The notes below the pieces were generated by a model. That model saw only the letters and a program-made list of their open reading frames with translations, did not search any database and was not told where the DNA came from. A stretch of DNA of 64,000 nt from Topomyia yanbarensis (Eukaryota > Arthropoda > Insecta > Diptera > Culicidae): positions 466,670,766 to 466,734,765 of the forward strand of contig NC_080671.1 in the NCBI RefSeq assembly GCF_030247195.1. Direction: 5' to 3'. The translations under genes were made by a program, and so were the position numbers. Shown piece after piece: positions 23,230 to 34,804 of the stretch (positions are counted from its first letter, which is position 1; every line of letters starts with the position of its first letter).

Positions 23230-23244
23230 GGGGGGGGGGGGGGG
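23230..23244. repeat. poly-G/poly-C run (15 bases)
   Basis: An uninterrupted G run, unusual in this AT-rich intron. Confidence 0.9.
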
Positions 23245-23639
23245 ATTCTGTTTGGATAGGGAGCCTGGGGATAGTTGGCGGTTGGGGTAAGATGGTAGAA
23301 TTCCCTTTTCTTCGTTTCTATTAGACATATGACGCTGTATCTAGGTGTGTACCTCAAGTAATGTGAAATACATTTTCCAATGTGTTTATTTTGCATAACT
23401 TTTTGTTTGGAAGTAGTTGAGGGCGATATTGTGTTTATACACTGAGTAAATTTTTATAATTGTATAAATTTTGTGTTAAATACAAATGATTTTAAATATA
23501 TTCCAAGAATGATTATATATTTCGATAGTGCTACAGTGAAGACCCGTTTTTATCAGCCCCCAATTTTCTTAGATGTTCGACCCGATTTCGGCAGCCAACC
23601 AAGGTTATGAGGCTACGTCTATGGAATAATGTTGAATAT

Positions 23640-23860
23640 TTTAACAGCTTCGGTTTATTGTAGGAAGTTTTATAAAATCGAATTTATACACGCTAACGCA
23701 AGCGACAGACACATTAACATACAAACACTCGTGCCCTTCGCGATCACACTATTACGCAATTAGTGAACACCCACGCCATCCCAGATAGATATGCACCCTT
23801 GGACTCGAACGGTAACGCACACACCACCACAGGACTCACAATTAGTAGGAAGTAAATAAA
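23640..23860. repeat. dispersed ACACGC-rich repeat, block 1
   Basis: Shares TTTATACACGCTAACGCAAG and CTCGTGCCCTTCGCGATCAC with 27110-27220 and looser matches with later blocks. CG-containing words such as CACGCGA and TTCGCGAT recur. Non-coding; the element type is unknown. Confidence 0.65.
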
Positions 23861-24959
23861 TATGTGTTGTCGTTGCCCCCATTTTGTTAACCAAATATAC
23901 ACCACTGAGAAAATGAGTCATCGGTGTATCAAGAAGTAAAAATTGGGTTTTTTAACATTTTTTATAAAATATCCGCTTGGGGTAAGTTGGCGGTACTATT
24001 TACAGTGCAGTTAGAGGCCGTTCAACAACCGCGTGGACAGAAGTACCTTGGTTTTTGAAGACCTCCTCCCTTCCGTGGACAAGCGAGGACATTCTCTGTA
24101 CCCCTACCCCCTACCCACGTGCTTTTCTCGATTTTGGTCCGGTAATTTCATAAAAGAGACCATAATTCCTGGAAATTATGGAGTTTTCCAATGCATTGGA
24201 CTTTTTCACGGATTTTTTTTTGAATTTTGTAAAAATATATCATTTTTAACAAAATCAGTTTCAAAAAAAGTTCTTAAAATTCCCTCCCCTACGTTAACCG
24301 GTTTGACGGTATTGCAAACATCATAAAGCATATTTGTGCATCAGTTTTAAAGAGTCTCTGGCAGACAAATGCTAATAATAACCATCTTTATTACGCCTTT
24401 ACGCCTCGATAGTGGTGCATCGAAGATACCGAGAGGGCTTATGGGCCTTTTTTGTGTTTTGTGTTTTTTCATACTCTGCACCAGCCCAAACTAATGGTCA
24501 GCCAAGAGCCAGTGCACACCTGCGTGGTCGATTGGCGGGTCACCGTGGATTGACTTTTTCTGTGGGCTGTATTTGCAGACATTGTTCAACAGCTTAATGG
24601 CAGTGTTTGTGAGCACGGCTCGCAGTGGGAGTCATTGTGATTAGTCGGTCGGCCTCGTTAACGTGCACAATTGAACCCTATTAGTTGTGTTGTCGTATGT
24701 ATATATGTGTATGTGTTCGTCTAAGTATTTGTGACAGATGGGTCAGGGAATGGATGCAGAACTGGCTTATATGATAGAACAGTGGGTAATCATTCTTGGC
24801 ATTCGATGGTCACTTTATACCGGTGTTCAATTCGTGCATTCTGCTCAAAATAATATCGATCTATTTCACTTCTCCTTAATTTCTTTCCTTTTTTCTTTAT
24901 TCGGCATGTTATTTTCTCTTTTATTGCTATATCTTAGATCCATTCTAACACTCACTAAC
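23861..24959. other. intronic stretch, partial dispersed repeats only
   Basis: Positions 24300-24450 resemble 44040-44180 (GACGGTATT, CAAACATC, then TAGTGGTG...TCGA). No gene is recognised. Confidence 0.4.
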
Positions 24960-25120
24960 ATGATAAATTGCGTATTCTCCCATATACACTCACAATCTCT
25001 CTCACTCCAAACGTACAAATGTGACCTTCGCGATAACACAAACCTGGTTGCAAAAACGAACGCCCGGGATCTCGCCAACATTCAAACACCCCGGTAATTG
25101 AATTAACGTTTTAGCATATA
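24960..25120. repeat. dispersed ACACGC-rich repeat, block 2
   Basis: Contains CTTCGCGATAACACAAAC and GATCTCGCCAACATTCAAAC, which recur in other blocks. Confidence 0.55.
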
Positions 25121-25399
25121 GAAATTTACACACAGCATAGACTCATGCCATCAGTTCGACCAACAAAAAATGGCGCTCATATTCACTGTACAACACGTTC
25201 CATGGTGACATGATTGGGAACTCTCATAAGTTTTTGCAACCGGCCGAGACGGTTGTGCCTCCAGGTGGAAGGTTTTGTTCTCGAGAGAGTGACGGAGTGC
25301 GAGACGCTGTATGCGTTTTTGTGGGAGAGAGAGACCAGTTTGTTAAGTGTGAGTCGACAGTTGATACGTCGGAGGCGTGGTCAACGGCATCCTCGACAA

Positions 25400-25925
25400 G
25401 TGGTGTTTTGACAGCAAACCGCGGGTAGACGAATTTGCCTACCGCGGTGGCAGAAATCGACAATGATCGTGCCTGAACACACAGAAAAATATATTGTATT
25501 GGTGTCGTCGGGCAATTCTAATCGACGAGAGGGGAAGCGTCACAGGCATTTGCTCTATTTGTCTACCGCAGAAGTGGTACGACGAATAAGGAAAACAAGT
25601 GGCACCGAAAAGTGCCGCATCGACAGTGGGATTTTCGCAGCAAGCCACAGGTACCCACATTTGTCTACCGCGGTGGTGGAAATGGTGATACCGACGAGCA
25701 GCTTAACCCGAGAGAGTTTTGAAGTGTTGCAGGTAGGCCTATTTCTCTACTGAAGAAGCAACCCGACGAAGAAGGACAGCAAGTGTCACATTGTCAAACA
25801 ACGGGCACCAAGTTTACAATGTAACACATGAGGTGTGTTCTACCGGTGTCTTCGTCACCTAAGAGATAGCAGATAACAGGTATATTTTTCATTCCTTTTT
25901 GTGATAGTTTTTCTTGCTAGGTAAA
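25400..25925 (+). promoter_or_regulatory. 5' region of the second Jockey/I-like LINE copy, with direct repeats
   Basis: The motif TTTGCCTACCGCGGTGG or TTTGTCTACCGCGGTGG recurs (near 25433, 25558, 25660), with partial copies at 25740. It sits directly before ORF1, like the repeats before the first copy, though the units differ. A promoter role is inference. Confidence 0.5.
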
Positions 25926-26960
25926 ATGGATGACGAGATGGGAGAACGAGTAACAGACCCTCCCCCTAAGCCTTCTGCTGAAAATGTAAACCCGATAAAA
26001 ATTAAAATTTACCCAGAGTCGTCAACGAGACCATGAATTGTATTTATTAGGCGTAAAGTAAAGGCGCTAAATATCATTCAAATTTCGAAAGATTTGACTT
26101 CGCGATTCTCGGATGAAAAAGTGATCGTCAAAGTTAATAAAGATAAAATACGCATTGTCGTTGGTAGTCTCAAACAAGCCAATGCAATTGCTTCTTGCGA
26201 GCTTTTTACGCGTGAATATAGAGCGTATATTCCTTCAAAGGAAATTGAAATTGATGGGGTCATCACAAAATCGAGTTTGACTGTTGATGACTTAATTAAG
26301 CATGGGGTTGGTCGTTTCAAAGACACCATGCTTAAAGACGTAAAGATACTTGAATGCAAGCAATTGCATTCAGTATCACACGAAGGAGATAAAAAAGTTT
26401 ATCGACTGTCTGACTCGTTTCGAGTGACTTTCGCTGGGTCTGCGCTGCCCAACTATGTCATTATCGATAAGATTCGTCTCCCTGTTCGCCTTTTTATCCC
26501 TCGTGTAATGAATTGCCTTAATTGTAAACAGCTTGGCCACACAGCCACTTACTGTTCCAATAAGGCACGGTGTGGCAAATGTGGGGGTTCTCATCAAGAG
26601 GATACATGCAATTACCCTTAATTCAGTAAAATGTTTATTGTGCGGAGAAAACTCGCATGAGCTTCCTGCATGCCCCATTTATAAATTGCGCGAGGATAAA
26701 ATTAAACGATCCTTGAAGGAGAGGTCTAAGCGCTCATATGCAGAAATGTTGAAAAATGCTACCCCTAAACCCATCTTCTTAGAAAACACTTACACATCTC
26801 TATTTTCGGAACAGTCTGACTCTGACGGAGCGTGCGAAGGTACATCATTTGTTTTACCCGGAAATTCCAGAAAAAGAAAACAGTCTTCTTTTCCCAAGCT
26901 GCCAAGGGCCTTAAAATTTCTCCACCAATAGATAAACTGCGCCCAAAACCGAAAAATTCC
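25926..26960 (+). pseudogene. LINE ORF1, second copy, with stop and frameshift
   Basis: Starts MDDEMGERVTDPPPKPSAEN. A TGA replaces the conserved Trp codon near 26034 (the first copy has GPWQVFF at the same place). Open again to 26621 with FSDEKVIVKVNKDKIRIVVG, FTREY, then zinc knuckles CLNCKQLGHTATYC and CGKCGGSHQEDTC. A frameshift near 26600 separates these from CLLCGENSHELPACPIYKLR and the Lys/Ser-rich tail to about 26931. It is cut off at about 26960 by unrelated repeat sequence, so ORF2 is absent. Its DNA is close to the copy at 9490-10240. Confidence 0.87.
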
Positions 26961-27735
26961 GATTCAAATGATTGGGAACTCTAATGATATGTGGAAACTG
27001 ACTCACTTCTGGCACCTCTACACTCCATACACTAAAAATTAAACATCAGAGTCACGGTCCGCGCGTGATCATTCAAGAATACACGTGAATATGCGAATGG
27101 CCACACGATTATAAAATCGAATTTATGCACGCGAAGGTACATACACGCTAACGCAAGCGTCAGACACATTAACATACAAACGCTCGTGCCCTTCGCGATC
27201 ACATTATTACGCATCTAGTGAACACTCACGCCAACCCAGACAGACAGTACCCCTGGACTCGAACGGTAACGCACACACCACCACAGGACTCACAATTAGA
27301 CTTATACATACAAAGTCATACGCAATAATTGCGGTTATTAGTCTGGCAACCGGGGGAAGTGCATCTCAAACGGAGAACTTATCATTTCCATGATGGCCTT
27401 GGATCTGCGTTGCCTGCGTTCAAAGCACCATAGCTTCGACCGTCAGGTCACGGATGCATGAAATCCGTTACCCAGCTGCCCATAAAGGGATAAAAACAAG
27501 TTCTTAAAATTAATAACACAAAATCGTAGAAATACATGGATCAGGTATTGGGTCAGGTAACAAGTTATCAAATCCAAAAAATAATGGGAATTGGATCAAA
27601 TGCTTCTGAAAGCAAAATTGTGTGATGGTAGTTACAGAACTGCATATGCGATTTAAGTGTTTCATTTTATTGGGGAAAACATTGGATGGAAAGCAAGCGC
27701 TTATGCCAATGAAGGTGCAAATTTGTTTTACATTT
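26961..27735. repeat. dispersed ACACGC-rich repeat, block 3, then unassigned DNA
   Basis: Positions 27040-27300 match block 1 (23690-23850) closely, including the CCACCACAGGACTCACAATTAG end. Positions 27301-27735 hold nothing recognised. Confidence 0.6.
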
Positions 27736-28168
27736 TTAACTGTTATGTGTCCAACAAAAAAAAACACCTTTAACTGGTCAACGTGGGTACCCGTGTACCC
27801 ACAAATTGAAATGCTCATAACTACGGTTTCCTTTATCCGATTTGCACACTTTTAGTTTTTTCGGATTCAGGAACTCGTCCACTTTTTGATCTATGAAATT
27901 GAACCGGATGAATGGGTCCGAGGCTCGGTAATCCGGATTTTCCGGGGTAATGTTCCAGTACTAGGGCATGATTTGTAAATTTTAATAATGCCCTAGCACT
28001 ATGAGTATCAAAACTCTTCAAATTGTCTCGGAAGTCTGTTATTGATTGTTACGGGACCCTATGGAATTGGAATGGAATAGCCACTTACGGCCCCACGGGA
28101 ACCTGCCCCGGAATGTTCGTTCCGAGGTTAAATCACCAAATGGTTCCAATACCATGAGATACAGCCTA

Positions 28169-31100
28169 CCCAAGTAACAATTAAAATGCCTCGGGGATTT
28201 ATCATTGTTTTATTCTGGTTTTATAAAGGAATCCTTGAAACTGGTTATTTTTATTATGGTTTTATGCAGCTGTCATTTCACTTGTTCCTAAATTTCACTA
28301 TAAAACTATGTTATGACTTCCACGATAAAGCTTTAGGTTACAAGTTTATATAGTGGTTGTGAAACGGTTTTATTTACTTTGTTAAAACTGGAATAAAACT
28401 AACATACAACAAGAAATTAAGTTATAAGACAGTTTTATCGCAGATTATTGCACGTATTCAGGTTTTGGAATGTCTATATTAAAACCTCTTTAAAATAATT
28501 ACTCTTATGAAAGGCATGAGCTATACTAAGGAGTTACCCAATTGTCATTAGAAGCTCGAATCTTTGTTTACTTGCATGTAATATAGTAACTGTAGTGCAA
28601 CTAACTTACTTCGAATATACCATTTGGAAATGGAATTCTTCCTCAATTTCTTTCGACCCAAAGCAGAAGACGAACCAAGACAGGATTATTTCATCTTTGC
28701 AGGTTAATAACTCTTAAGAATTTCTGGACAACCGCTGACAGGAGGATTGGTTTGTTTTTCTCGTTTCTCCAGGATCAGGTATCTGCCACGCCGCCATGAT
28801 TTCAAAGCCAAGATCTAAAACGTCGTGTTAGGGTTGATCCACAATAAACATAATCGACACAACTTTGTAATGGTCCAGTTCGTTTAATTTGTTGGTATTA
28901 TGGCGAAAAGTTTTTGTTATTCACTGACATGTTCAAAACAACACTTTTCTTCACTTTTCGGTCCAATTTTTTCACTTTTCGACAAACATCTAAAGATCGA
29001 GTTATACCGTACGGTGTATGATTAGTGCAGAACGAGCTTCAAGAAAATGAGCAGAACAATCTAAACTGTCAGTGGGGCCCATAATTTGTGTGCCCGCTGA
29101 GATGTTGACTTATGTCAGTTCAATGCAAACGGGATAAGGATTTCATATACGTGTCCAGGATGATTATCAAGATAGTAAATAAAGGTGAGAGCTTTTTTGT
29201 GCGTGCTGATGCAGTTGTCAATCATGAGAAGCTCATTAATCATTAATTGTTTCATTTTTAAAACGATTTACGATTTGGTTACTTATGTTGATGCTAGAAA
29301 ACACATTTAACAAAATAACATTCATTTGAAAAATAAGTAAATGTCGAAATAAGATCTTTTGTGAAGATTATATCATTATTGATAATTAAATAAAAGCTGG
29401 TAGATGATTCAAAGGGCATGGTAATTTTTAATATTGAAAGCAGCAATGTGATAAATTGACTTTCGTTATTTCTAGGTGTGATGAAGAATACATCAATTAC
29501 AGTGGCTAAATTATCTGGGAGGGTTGCAATAATTTGTTTTTGACTGTTTACAAAAATTGACTTTGCCGACAAAAACAGCCGTTGTAACAATTTTAAGAAC
29601 CACTTCTCGTATTATATTACAAAAAAAGGAAGTCCATCTGCGTTTTAGTACAATAAACAATAAGCTCATACAAATGCATTTCGGTCTAGGGTCAGATCAC
29701 TCTAGAAATGCATAACAAATTTGAATCCAATTTGAAAAAACGCTTTTCATTTCCATTTTTGCATCAACTTTCATTCTTTTGCCGAAACATTTGTTCAACA
29801 AGCGGCTTACGCTGATCTACTTCGTTCGAAACTTTGTTGGAGTAGAGTTAGTTTATGGCAGGACTTTGACGTCTTACACGCAACGCAAAATGCCTTTCAA
29901 ATTTCTATTTTGATGGAAAGTAAATATTTAATTTCGTTAATTTTAAAAAATGCATCTCAAGAGAACTGTCTCTAGATTTCGGTACACAACTTGAAGAAAA
30001 TTTCTGCGAATCTTTATCGAACGAGGACTATTGACAAATCTAGTGCTCGATTGGAATGACACTGACAATAAATGGTGAACGCAGTATAAATATGGCGAGT
30101 ATTCAGTGTGTTTATTTTAATCTATTGCGCTACTCAAATTTGACAACCGCACCATTACATAGTAAAAACCCCCACCTTTCATTTACCATCCTGGACAAAG
30201 TCACTGTCAAAATAATCGAAACCAGCAAGCTGTGATTTAGTCCAGCATAAAACTTGTCACTCTCAACATAGATGCAGAAGTGCCATGATAAACACGCTTG
30301 CTATATGAATTGTCCAGTTATGACCGTTTTAGGAGGAATTGTCTTATGAAAGAATTATTCAAGTATACCAAGTTTTATTTAAAAAAATGTCGCCTTGAAG
30401 CAAAAATAGCAAATTGCAAAGTAAAATTTCTCAAATATACGCCTTCTTGTTCGTATGAAGGGTGGAATCAAACGCTTTGAGACATTTTTTGAAAGAATCT
30501 GCACTTTTTAACAAAACAATTAACATTTTTTACCAAAACTTGGTTAAGTGTTGTTTCAATATTTGCAGAAAATATTACCGAATGCTCTTTTTAGTAGAAT
30601 TCATGGAGCGCATTTATTTTGCGTTGCTCTTTCATGATGTTTCACCATAAATCCTAAACGGCATGCCTTCAAACACGCATGGATGTGTTATGAACAATAA
30701 TAAAGTTCTTTTATTCACTATTCTGAAAAAATGTATACCTTACAATATGACATTTTGTTCGATGATTAGCATTATGCGATGTTAAGGAATACAACCACGA
30801 TAAAATTTTATTGAATACATCTAATCAGTGAAAAAATTCAGGTTAAAACTGAAAGTTCTAACATGGATAGCATAAGAAGTTTTATGGACTTCTTCAGGAA
30901 GACTTTACATAGTTTTATGATGGTTTAATAGCGCTCATATAGTGGTTTTCCACACTGCTAGGTCAGGCGAAGGTTTTATGCTGTTGGTTTAATATCACAC
31001 CTAAAGAGTAGAACAGAACTGTAATAAAACTATTACTCCTATGATAGTTTGCATAACAAGTTCTACTGATTACAATAAAACTGGGCCAATTTGTCATAAC

Positions 31101-31218
31101 ATGCGTTTATAGCAGCCTGTAGGAAGTACATAAGACCATAAGTTTAGCATGGGAGGTTTTAAATATTAGTTTTATTAAACGCTATAAAACTTCAATATAA
31201 CTAAAATTGTTACTTGGG
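28169..31218. mobile_element. 3.05-kb element with CCCAAGTAACAATT terminal inverted repeats
   Basis: The terminal 14 bases CCCAAGTAACAATT (28169-28182) are exactly inverted at 31205-31218. Subterminal regions at both ends are dense in GTTTTAT/ATAAAAC words, in the style of a non-autonomous DNA element. The interior has only short frames with no known domain. No clear target duplication is seen. Confidence 0.65.
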
Positions 31219-31223
31219 TTCTG

Positions 31224-32885
31224 CACTATGGGTCACAAAGGCGGTTTTTCGGTACAAAAATCAACAACTCCCAAACCGTTCATTTTAGAGAAATTATGTG
31301 TGAGAGAAAATTTTTGGGAATTAAATTGGCTTTCTTTTAAAGTAAAATGTAACTAGGGTGGTCCTCTCGAACATTCTTTTCGAAAAATTATTTTTCGAAC
31401 AAAATGGTACAGCAAGGTATTTACTTCAGCAAAGTTGTAGAAAAACGTTTTTCAAGTAACATTTTCAAATGCATCAATGTTATAGCACTATCGGTTTTCA
31501 TGTTATAATTATTTTTATTCTTTAACCTAGGGTGTTTCTGAAAGTCAGTTTTTTAACTATAACTTTTTAAATAGTTAGTCTATCTTCATACTCTCTATGA
31601 AGCAATTTTAGTACTTATTATTGGGCATATTTTTGCTGAAGAATGTGAATCGATATCATTTTTCGCTATCGAGTTATGATCATTTGTTTAAATAAAAATT
31701 ATAGTTTTCAATGACCTCTAACTCAGAAAGTTGCAAAAAGTAGCAGCTAAATTTCTACTCTTTCGAAAGTGCATCAAAAATACTATAAAATATCTCAAAA
31801 TCAACTTCTGCTTTTTTGTCCTTCGATATCAAATATAAACAACAACACCACGAGTCATGACAGTTTAATTGGTATCAATCCCATTTATGAATCGAATCGC
31901 AGTAGCCAACGACTGCTTTGATGAATGCGTATAGTGCTTTGTATTATTAGTACCGTTATAATGGATAAAAGAAAATTGATCGATCTCTGGAAAGTGACCA
32001 AAGGTGAAAATAAAAATAAAATAAAAGTTGTGTTTGAGGAAATTAAGAGATCATTTGATGTGGGAGAAAATGGAAAAAAGGATTTCGCTCAGAATGCAAA
32101 AGCTGTAGCAATTAAAACATGTAAAAGGTACATGTACATATATTTGACAAGCTCAAAAAATTGTTTAAAAACTCGACTTTTTGTCCTAGTAAAGCAGGTG
32201 CTAAATGACTATGACCAGGCCCTTACAAACAGCCGTAAGCTGAAGTCATTTGATCATAATGTTGATGTCAACATTTTTCGCTGAAGGACAAAACAGCAAA
32301 AGTTGATTTTGAGATATTTTATAGTATTTCTGATGCACTTTCGAAACAGTACAAATTTAGCTGCTACTTTTTGCAACTTTCTGAGTTAGAGGTCATTGAA
32401 AACTATCATTGTTATTTAAACAAATGATCGTAACTCGATAACGAAAAATAATGTCGATTCACATTCTTCAGCAGAAATATGCGCAATATAAAATACTAAA
32501 ATTGCTTCATAGAGAGTATGACGATAGACTAACTATTTAAAAAGTTATAGTTAAAAAACTGACTTTTTCAGAAACACACTAATTTAAAGAATAACAATAA
32601 TTATAACATGAAAACCGATAGTGCTATAACTTTGATGCATTTGAAAATGTTACTTGAAAAACATTTTTCTACAACTTTGCTGAAGTAAGTACCTTACTAT
32701 ACCATTTTAGTCGAAAAATAATTTTTCGAAAAGAATATTCGAGAGGACCACCCTAGTTACATTTTACTTTAAAAGAAAGCCAATTTAATTCCCAAAAATA
32801 TTTTCTCAGACATAATTTCTCTAAAATGAACGATTTGGGAGTTATTGATTTTTGTACCGAAAAACCGCCCTTGTGACCCATAGTG
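31224..32885. mobile_element. 1.66-kb foldback element with CACTATGGGTCAC ends
   Basis: The left arm (31224 to about 31826) is the inverse of the right arm (about 32283-32885). Shared text includes GGTGGTCCTCTCGA, TTGCAAAAAGTAGCAGCTAA and TATCTCAAAATCAACTT. The arms are about 600 bases each, with a 455-base unpaired centre that contains a small open frame (31925-32284). Confidence 0.85.
31925..32284 (+). CDS. small unrecognised open frame in the centre of a foldback element
   Basis: 119 codons from the first ATG; a later Met (MDKRKLIDLWKVTKGENKNK) also starts well. It is Lys-rich with no recognised domain, signal peptide or membrane segment. Its coding span fills almost exactly the unpaired centre (31826-32282) of the 31224-32885 foldback. 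It may be a captured fragment, for example the N-terminus of a transposase or host gene, or chance. Low confidence that it is expressed. Confidence 0.25.
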   Translation: MRIVLCIISTVIMDKRKLIDLWKVTKGENKNKIKVVFEEIKRSFDVGENGKKDFAQNAKAVAIKTCKRYMYIYLTSSKNCLKTRLFVLVKQVLNDYDQALTNSRKLKSFDHNVDVNIFR

Positions 32886-33754
32886 TACTGATGCAATTCC
32901 AAGAATTTTGATACCCATATTGCTAGTTCCATTGAAGTTTACAGATAGTATCCCAGTACTGGAACCTGCTTCCGGAAATCCGGATTCCCGGGAACCGGAT
33001 AAAGTAACCCGATTCATTTTTACCAAGTCCAAAAACGGATGAGTTCCTGAATCCAAAACAACCAAAAGCATCAAAATCGGTTGGAAATTACCATTACTGA
33101 AATTGGCATTTCAGTTTTGTGGGTTCCCGGGTACTCACGTCGGCCTGTCACGTTGTAAAAAAAATTCAGGAGCCCCTCCTAACTCCCCCCCCCCACAATA
33201 TTATTAACCCAAAAGCTTGACTTAGTGAAGTTCTAAGATGTCACAAAGTTTCAATTTCCAGCTATGGATAAAGCACAGGAATTCCATGAATTGAAACCTA
33301 AAAAGGTACCCGGGTACCGCGTCGGACACATAACGGTTAAAGTAAAAAATCATCAAACATTGACGTGGACAATTCTCGTACCCCCAATTCCCTCTCCATG
33401 GACAGGCGTGGACTTTTTCGTACCCCTTCCCTTCCCTAAACTGTCCACGTGGTATATGGATGGCCCCTCATCAACAGTTTACTTTGGAGTTTACTCCAAA
33501 GTAAAAGAATTATATTCTTGTGAATAAGAATGCTTAAAACAGCGATTTTTTAGGAAAAGCGTTCCCGAATGCAGAAAAAAATTATTATTCAGTCAACTAA
33601 TCGTTAACGTACGAGAAATACTCATATGCTAATGGAATTTTTTGAGTTTTTGGATTTTAGTTGATCTATTAATCTTCAATCGTGATCACCGCAAACCTCT
33701 TAAATAAAAAAGGGTTTCGGGGAAAAAGCCATAACTCCGTTAATTATCAATATA

Positions 33755-33922
33755 TTTTTTTTTATTTCAATTATAGAGGTTTTAACCTTAAGGTCATTCA
33801 CCTCTTCGGGTTAGAAAAATCTCTTGGGAAAAATTTCTAACCCTATGTGCGGGGTCGGGACTCGAACCCAGGGGCGCTGCGTACAAGGCAATCGATTTAC
33901 CAATACGCTACGCCCACTCCCC
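33755..33922 (-). mobile_element. tRNA-derived SINE, Feilai-like, full length
   Basis: On the minus strand it starts GGGGAGTGGGCGTAGCG (A-box region), has GGGTTCGAGTCCCG (B box of RNA polymerase III), a TCTAACCC...GAATGACCTTAAGG body and ends AATTGAAATAAAAAAA. TCAATATA at 33747-33754 and again at 33923-33930 is an 8-base target duplication. It resembles the Feilai SINE of Aedes. Confidence 0.85.
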
Positions 33923-33930
33923 TCAATATA

Positions 33931-34311
33931 CTTTTATAAACTTATGCTTGTTTATTACACTGAAAAATGCACTACTAAAATACTTTGATGTAATGAAATC
34001 ATTGCTTTATGCCTTCACGTAAACTCAAACTTTCTTGATATTTTTCGCACAAAAAGGTTCGTTCCATTAGGAGCCCTGAAGTAATTGAATTTTCATGATT
34101 GCCTATTTTCTGGCCTACAAATACATAAGTTAGCATCATATTTTTTGTCTATCGGAGAAAAAACAATGCAACAAACGCTTTGATAAAATTCAGTGATGTT
34201 GCCAACAGTCTACCCCATTAGGCAACGTGTTCTATTTTGCACGACCTACCCAAACCAGGACGATAGATAATAAACAATAACTGAGAACACCGCCAACTAG
34301 CCCGTCTCCCT
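33931..34311. other. intronic stretch, nothing recognised
   Basis: AT-rich, with no gene or clear element. Confidence 0.4.
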
Positions 34312-34428
34312 TACCATTTAGGTCGTAGAACAACTGTGCAAATTCTTAGCTCGATCAGTGAAAGGTTAACATGGGATTTCGCATGAGAAAATTGACTTTC
34401 ACTAAAATATTTCTTCCAGGAGTTGCTT
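34312..34428 (+). repeat. partial copy of the 62267-63145 hAT-like element
   Basis: Shares GTAGAACAACTGTGCAAATT, CTTAGCTCGATC and TGACTTTCAC with 62325-62430, ending where the hammerhead-like copy A begins. Confidence 0.6.
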
Positions 34429-34444
34429 AGTGACAGGACTAAGC

Positions 34445-34513
34445 AATCTGGCGCTAGCTTAGTCCTGTCACTATGTCAATGTCGGATTCTGATGAGACGA
34501 AGTCGAAACGCAA
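34445..34513 (+). ncRNA. hammerhead ribozyme-like copy A (5' stem III missing)
   Basis: Core CTGATGA at 34489-34495; stem II GAC/GTC with GAA loop (34496-34504); GAAAC at 34505-34509. Stem I pairs AATCTGGCG (34445-34453) with TGTCGGATT (34480-34488), including wobbles. The bases before the cleavage position are AAGC rather than GTC, so the stem III strand and cleavage triplet are missing. A perfect 15-base inverted repeat (34430-34444 with 34457-34471) overlaps its 5' side. Confidence 0.6.
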
Positions 34514-34729
34514 ATTCCATAACTAATTTAGTTATAGGTTTTGTGCTCTAACCGCGTAAAGGTGGTTATAAACAATTTTCTCCTTAGTGGAAAAAAATAG
34601 TTTGCATCTAAATCTCCCAGATACTTTTGATTCAACTCATCGGCATAAACAGAACTTCTGCTCGAACGGGACATCACGTTTGATCAGTCGTTTGATTGAA
34701 AAACATAGTGTGTTTTAGTTTTAAGGGAT

Positions 34730-34804
34730 TTGCGTCAAGCCGGCGCTAATCTATTCCGACAATGTGTTAGTGTCGGTTTCTGATGAGGCGAAGCCGAAAC
34801 GCAA
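34730..34804 (+). ncRNA. hammerhead ribozyme, copy B, complete fold
   Basis: Stem III TTGCGT (34730-34735) pairs fully with ACGCAA (34799-34804). The cleavage triplet GTC ends at 34736. Stem I: 34737-34750 pairs with 34766-34779 over 14 positions with wobbles and no mismatch. Core CTGATGA at 34780-34786; stem II GGC/GCC with a GAA loop (34787-34795); GAA at 34796-34798. All invariant hammerhead positions are present. The topology is open at stem III (type III). RNA transcribed from the plus strand would be expected to cut after 34736. The host gene is on the other strand. Confidence 0.8.

Larger units (their letters stand above)
27740..33336. mobile_element. TTAA-flanked element with inverted repeats, containing two nested elements (5.6 kb)
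   Basis: The left end CTGTTATGTGTCC follows TTAA (27736-27739). The right end is its inverse, GGACACATAACGG, before TTAA (33337-33340). The arms are long and imperfect: 27740 to about 28024 against 32886-33336, sharing GGATTCAGGAACTC, ATCCGGATTT, GTTCCAGTACT and TATCAAAA. Between the arms lie the 28169-31218 and 31224-32885 elements. No transposase was recognised. Confidence 0.75.

Noticed and set aside
33755..33922. Functional tRNA gene
   Set aside because: A and B boxes are present, but the body and AATTGAAATAAAA tail with target duplication mark it as a SINE.
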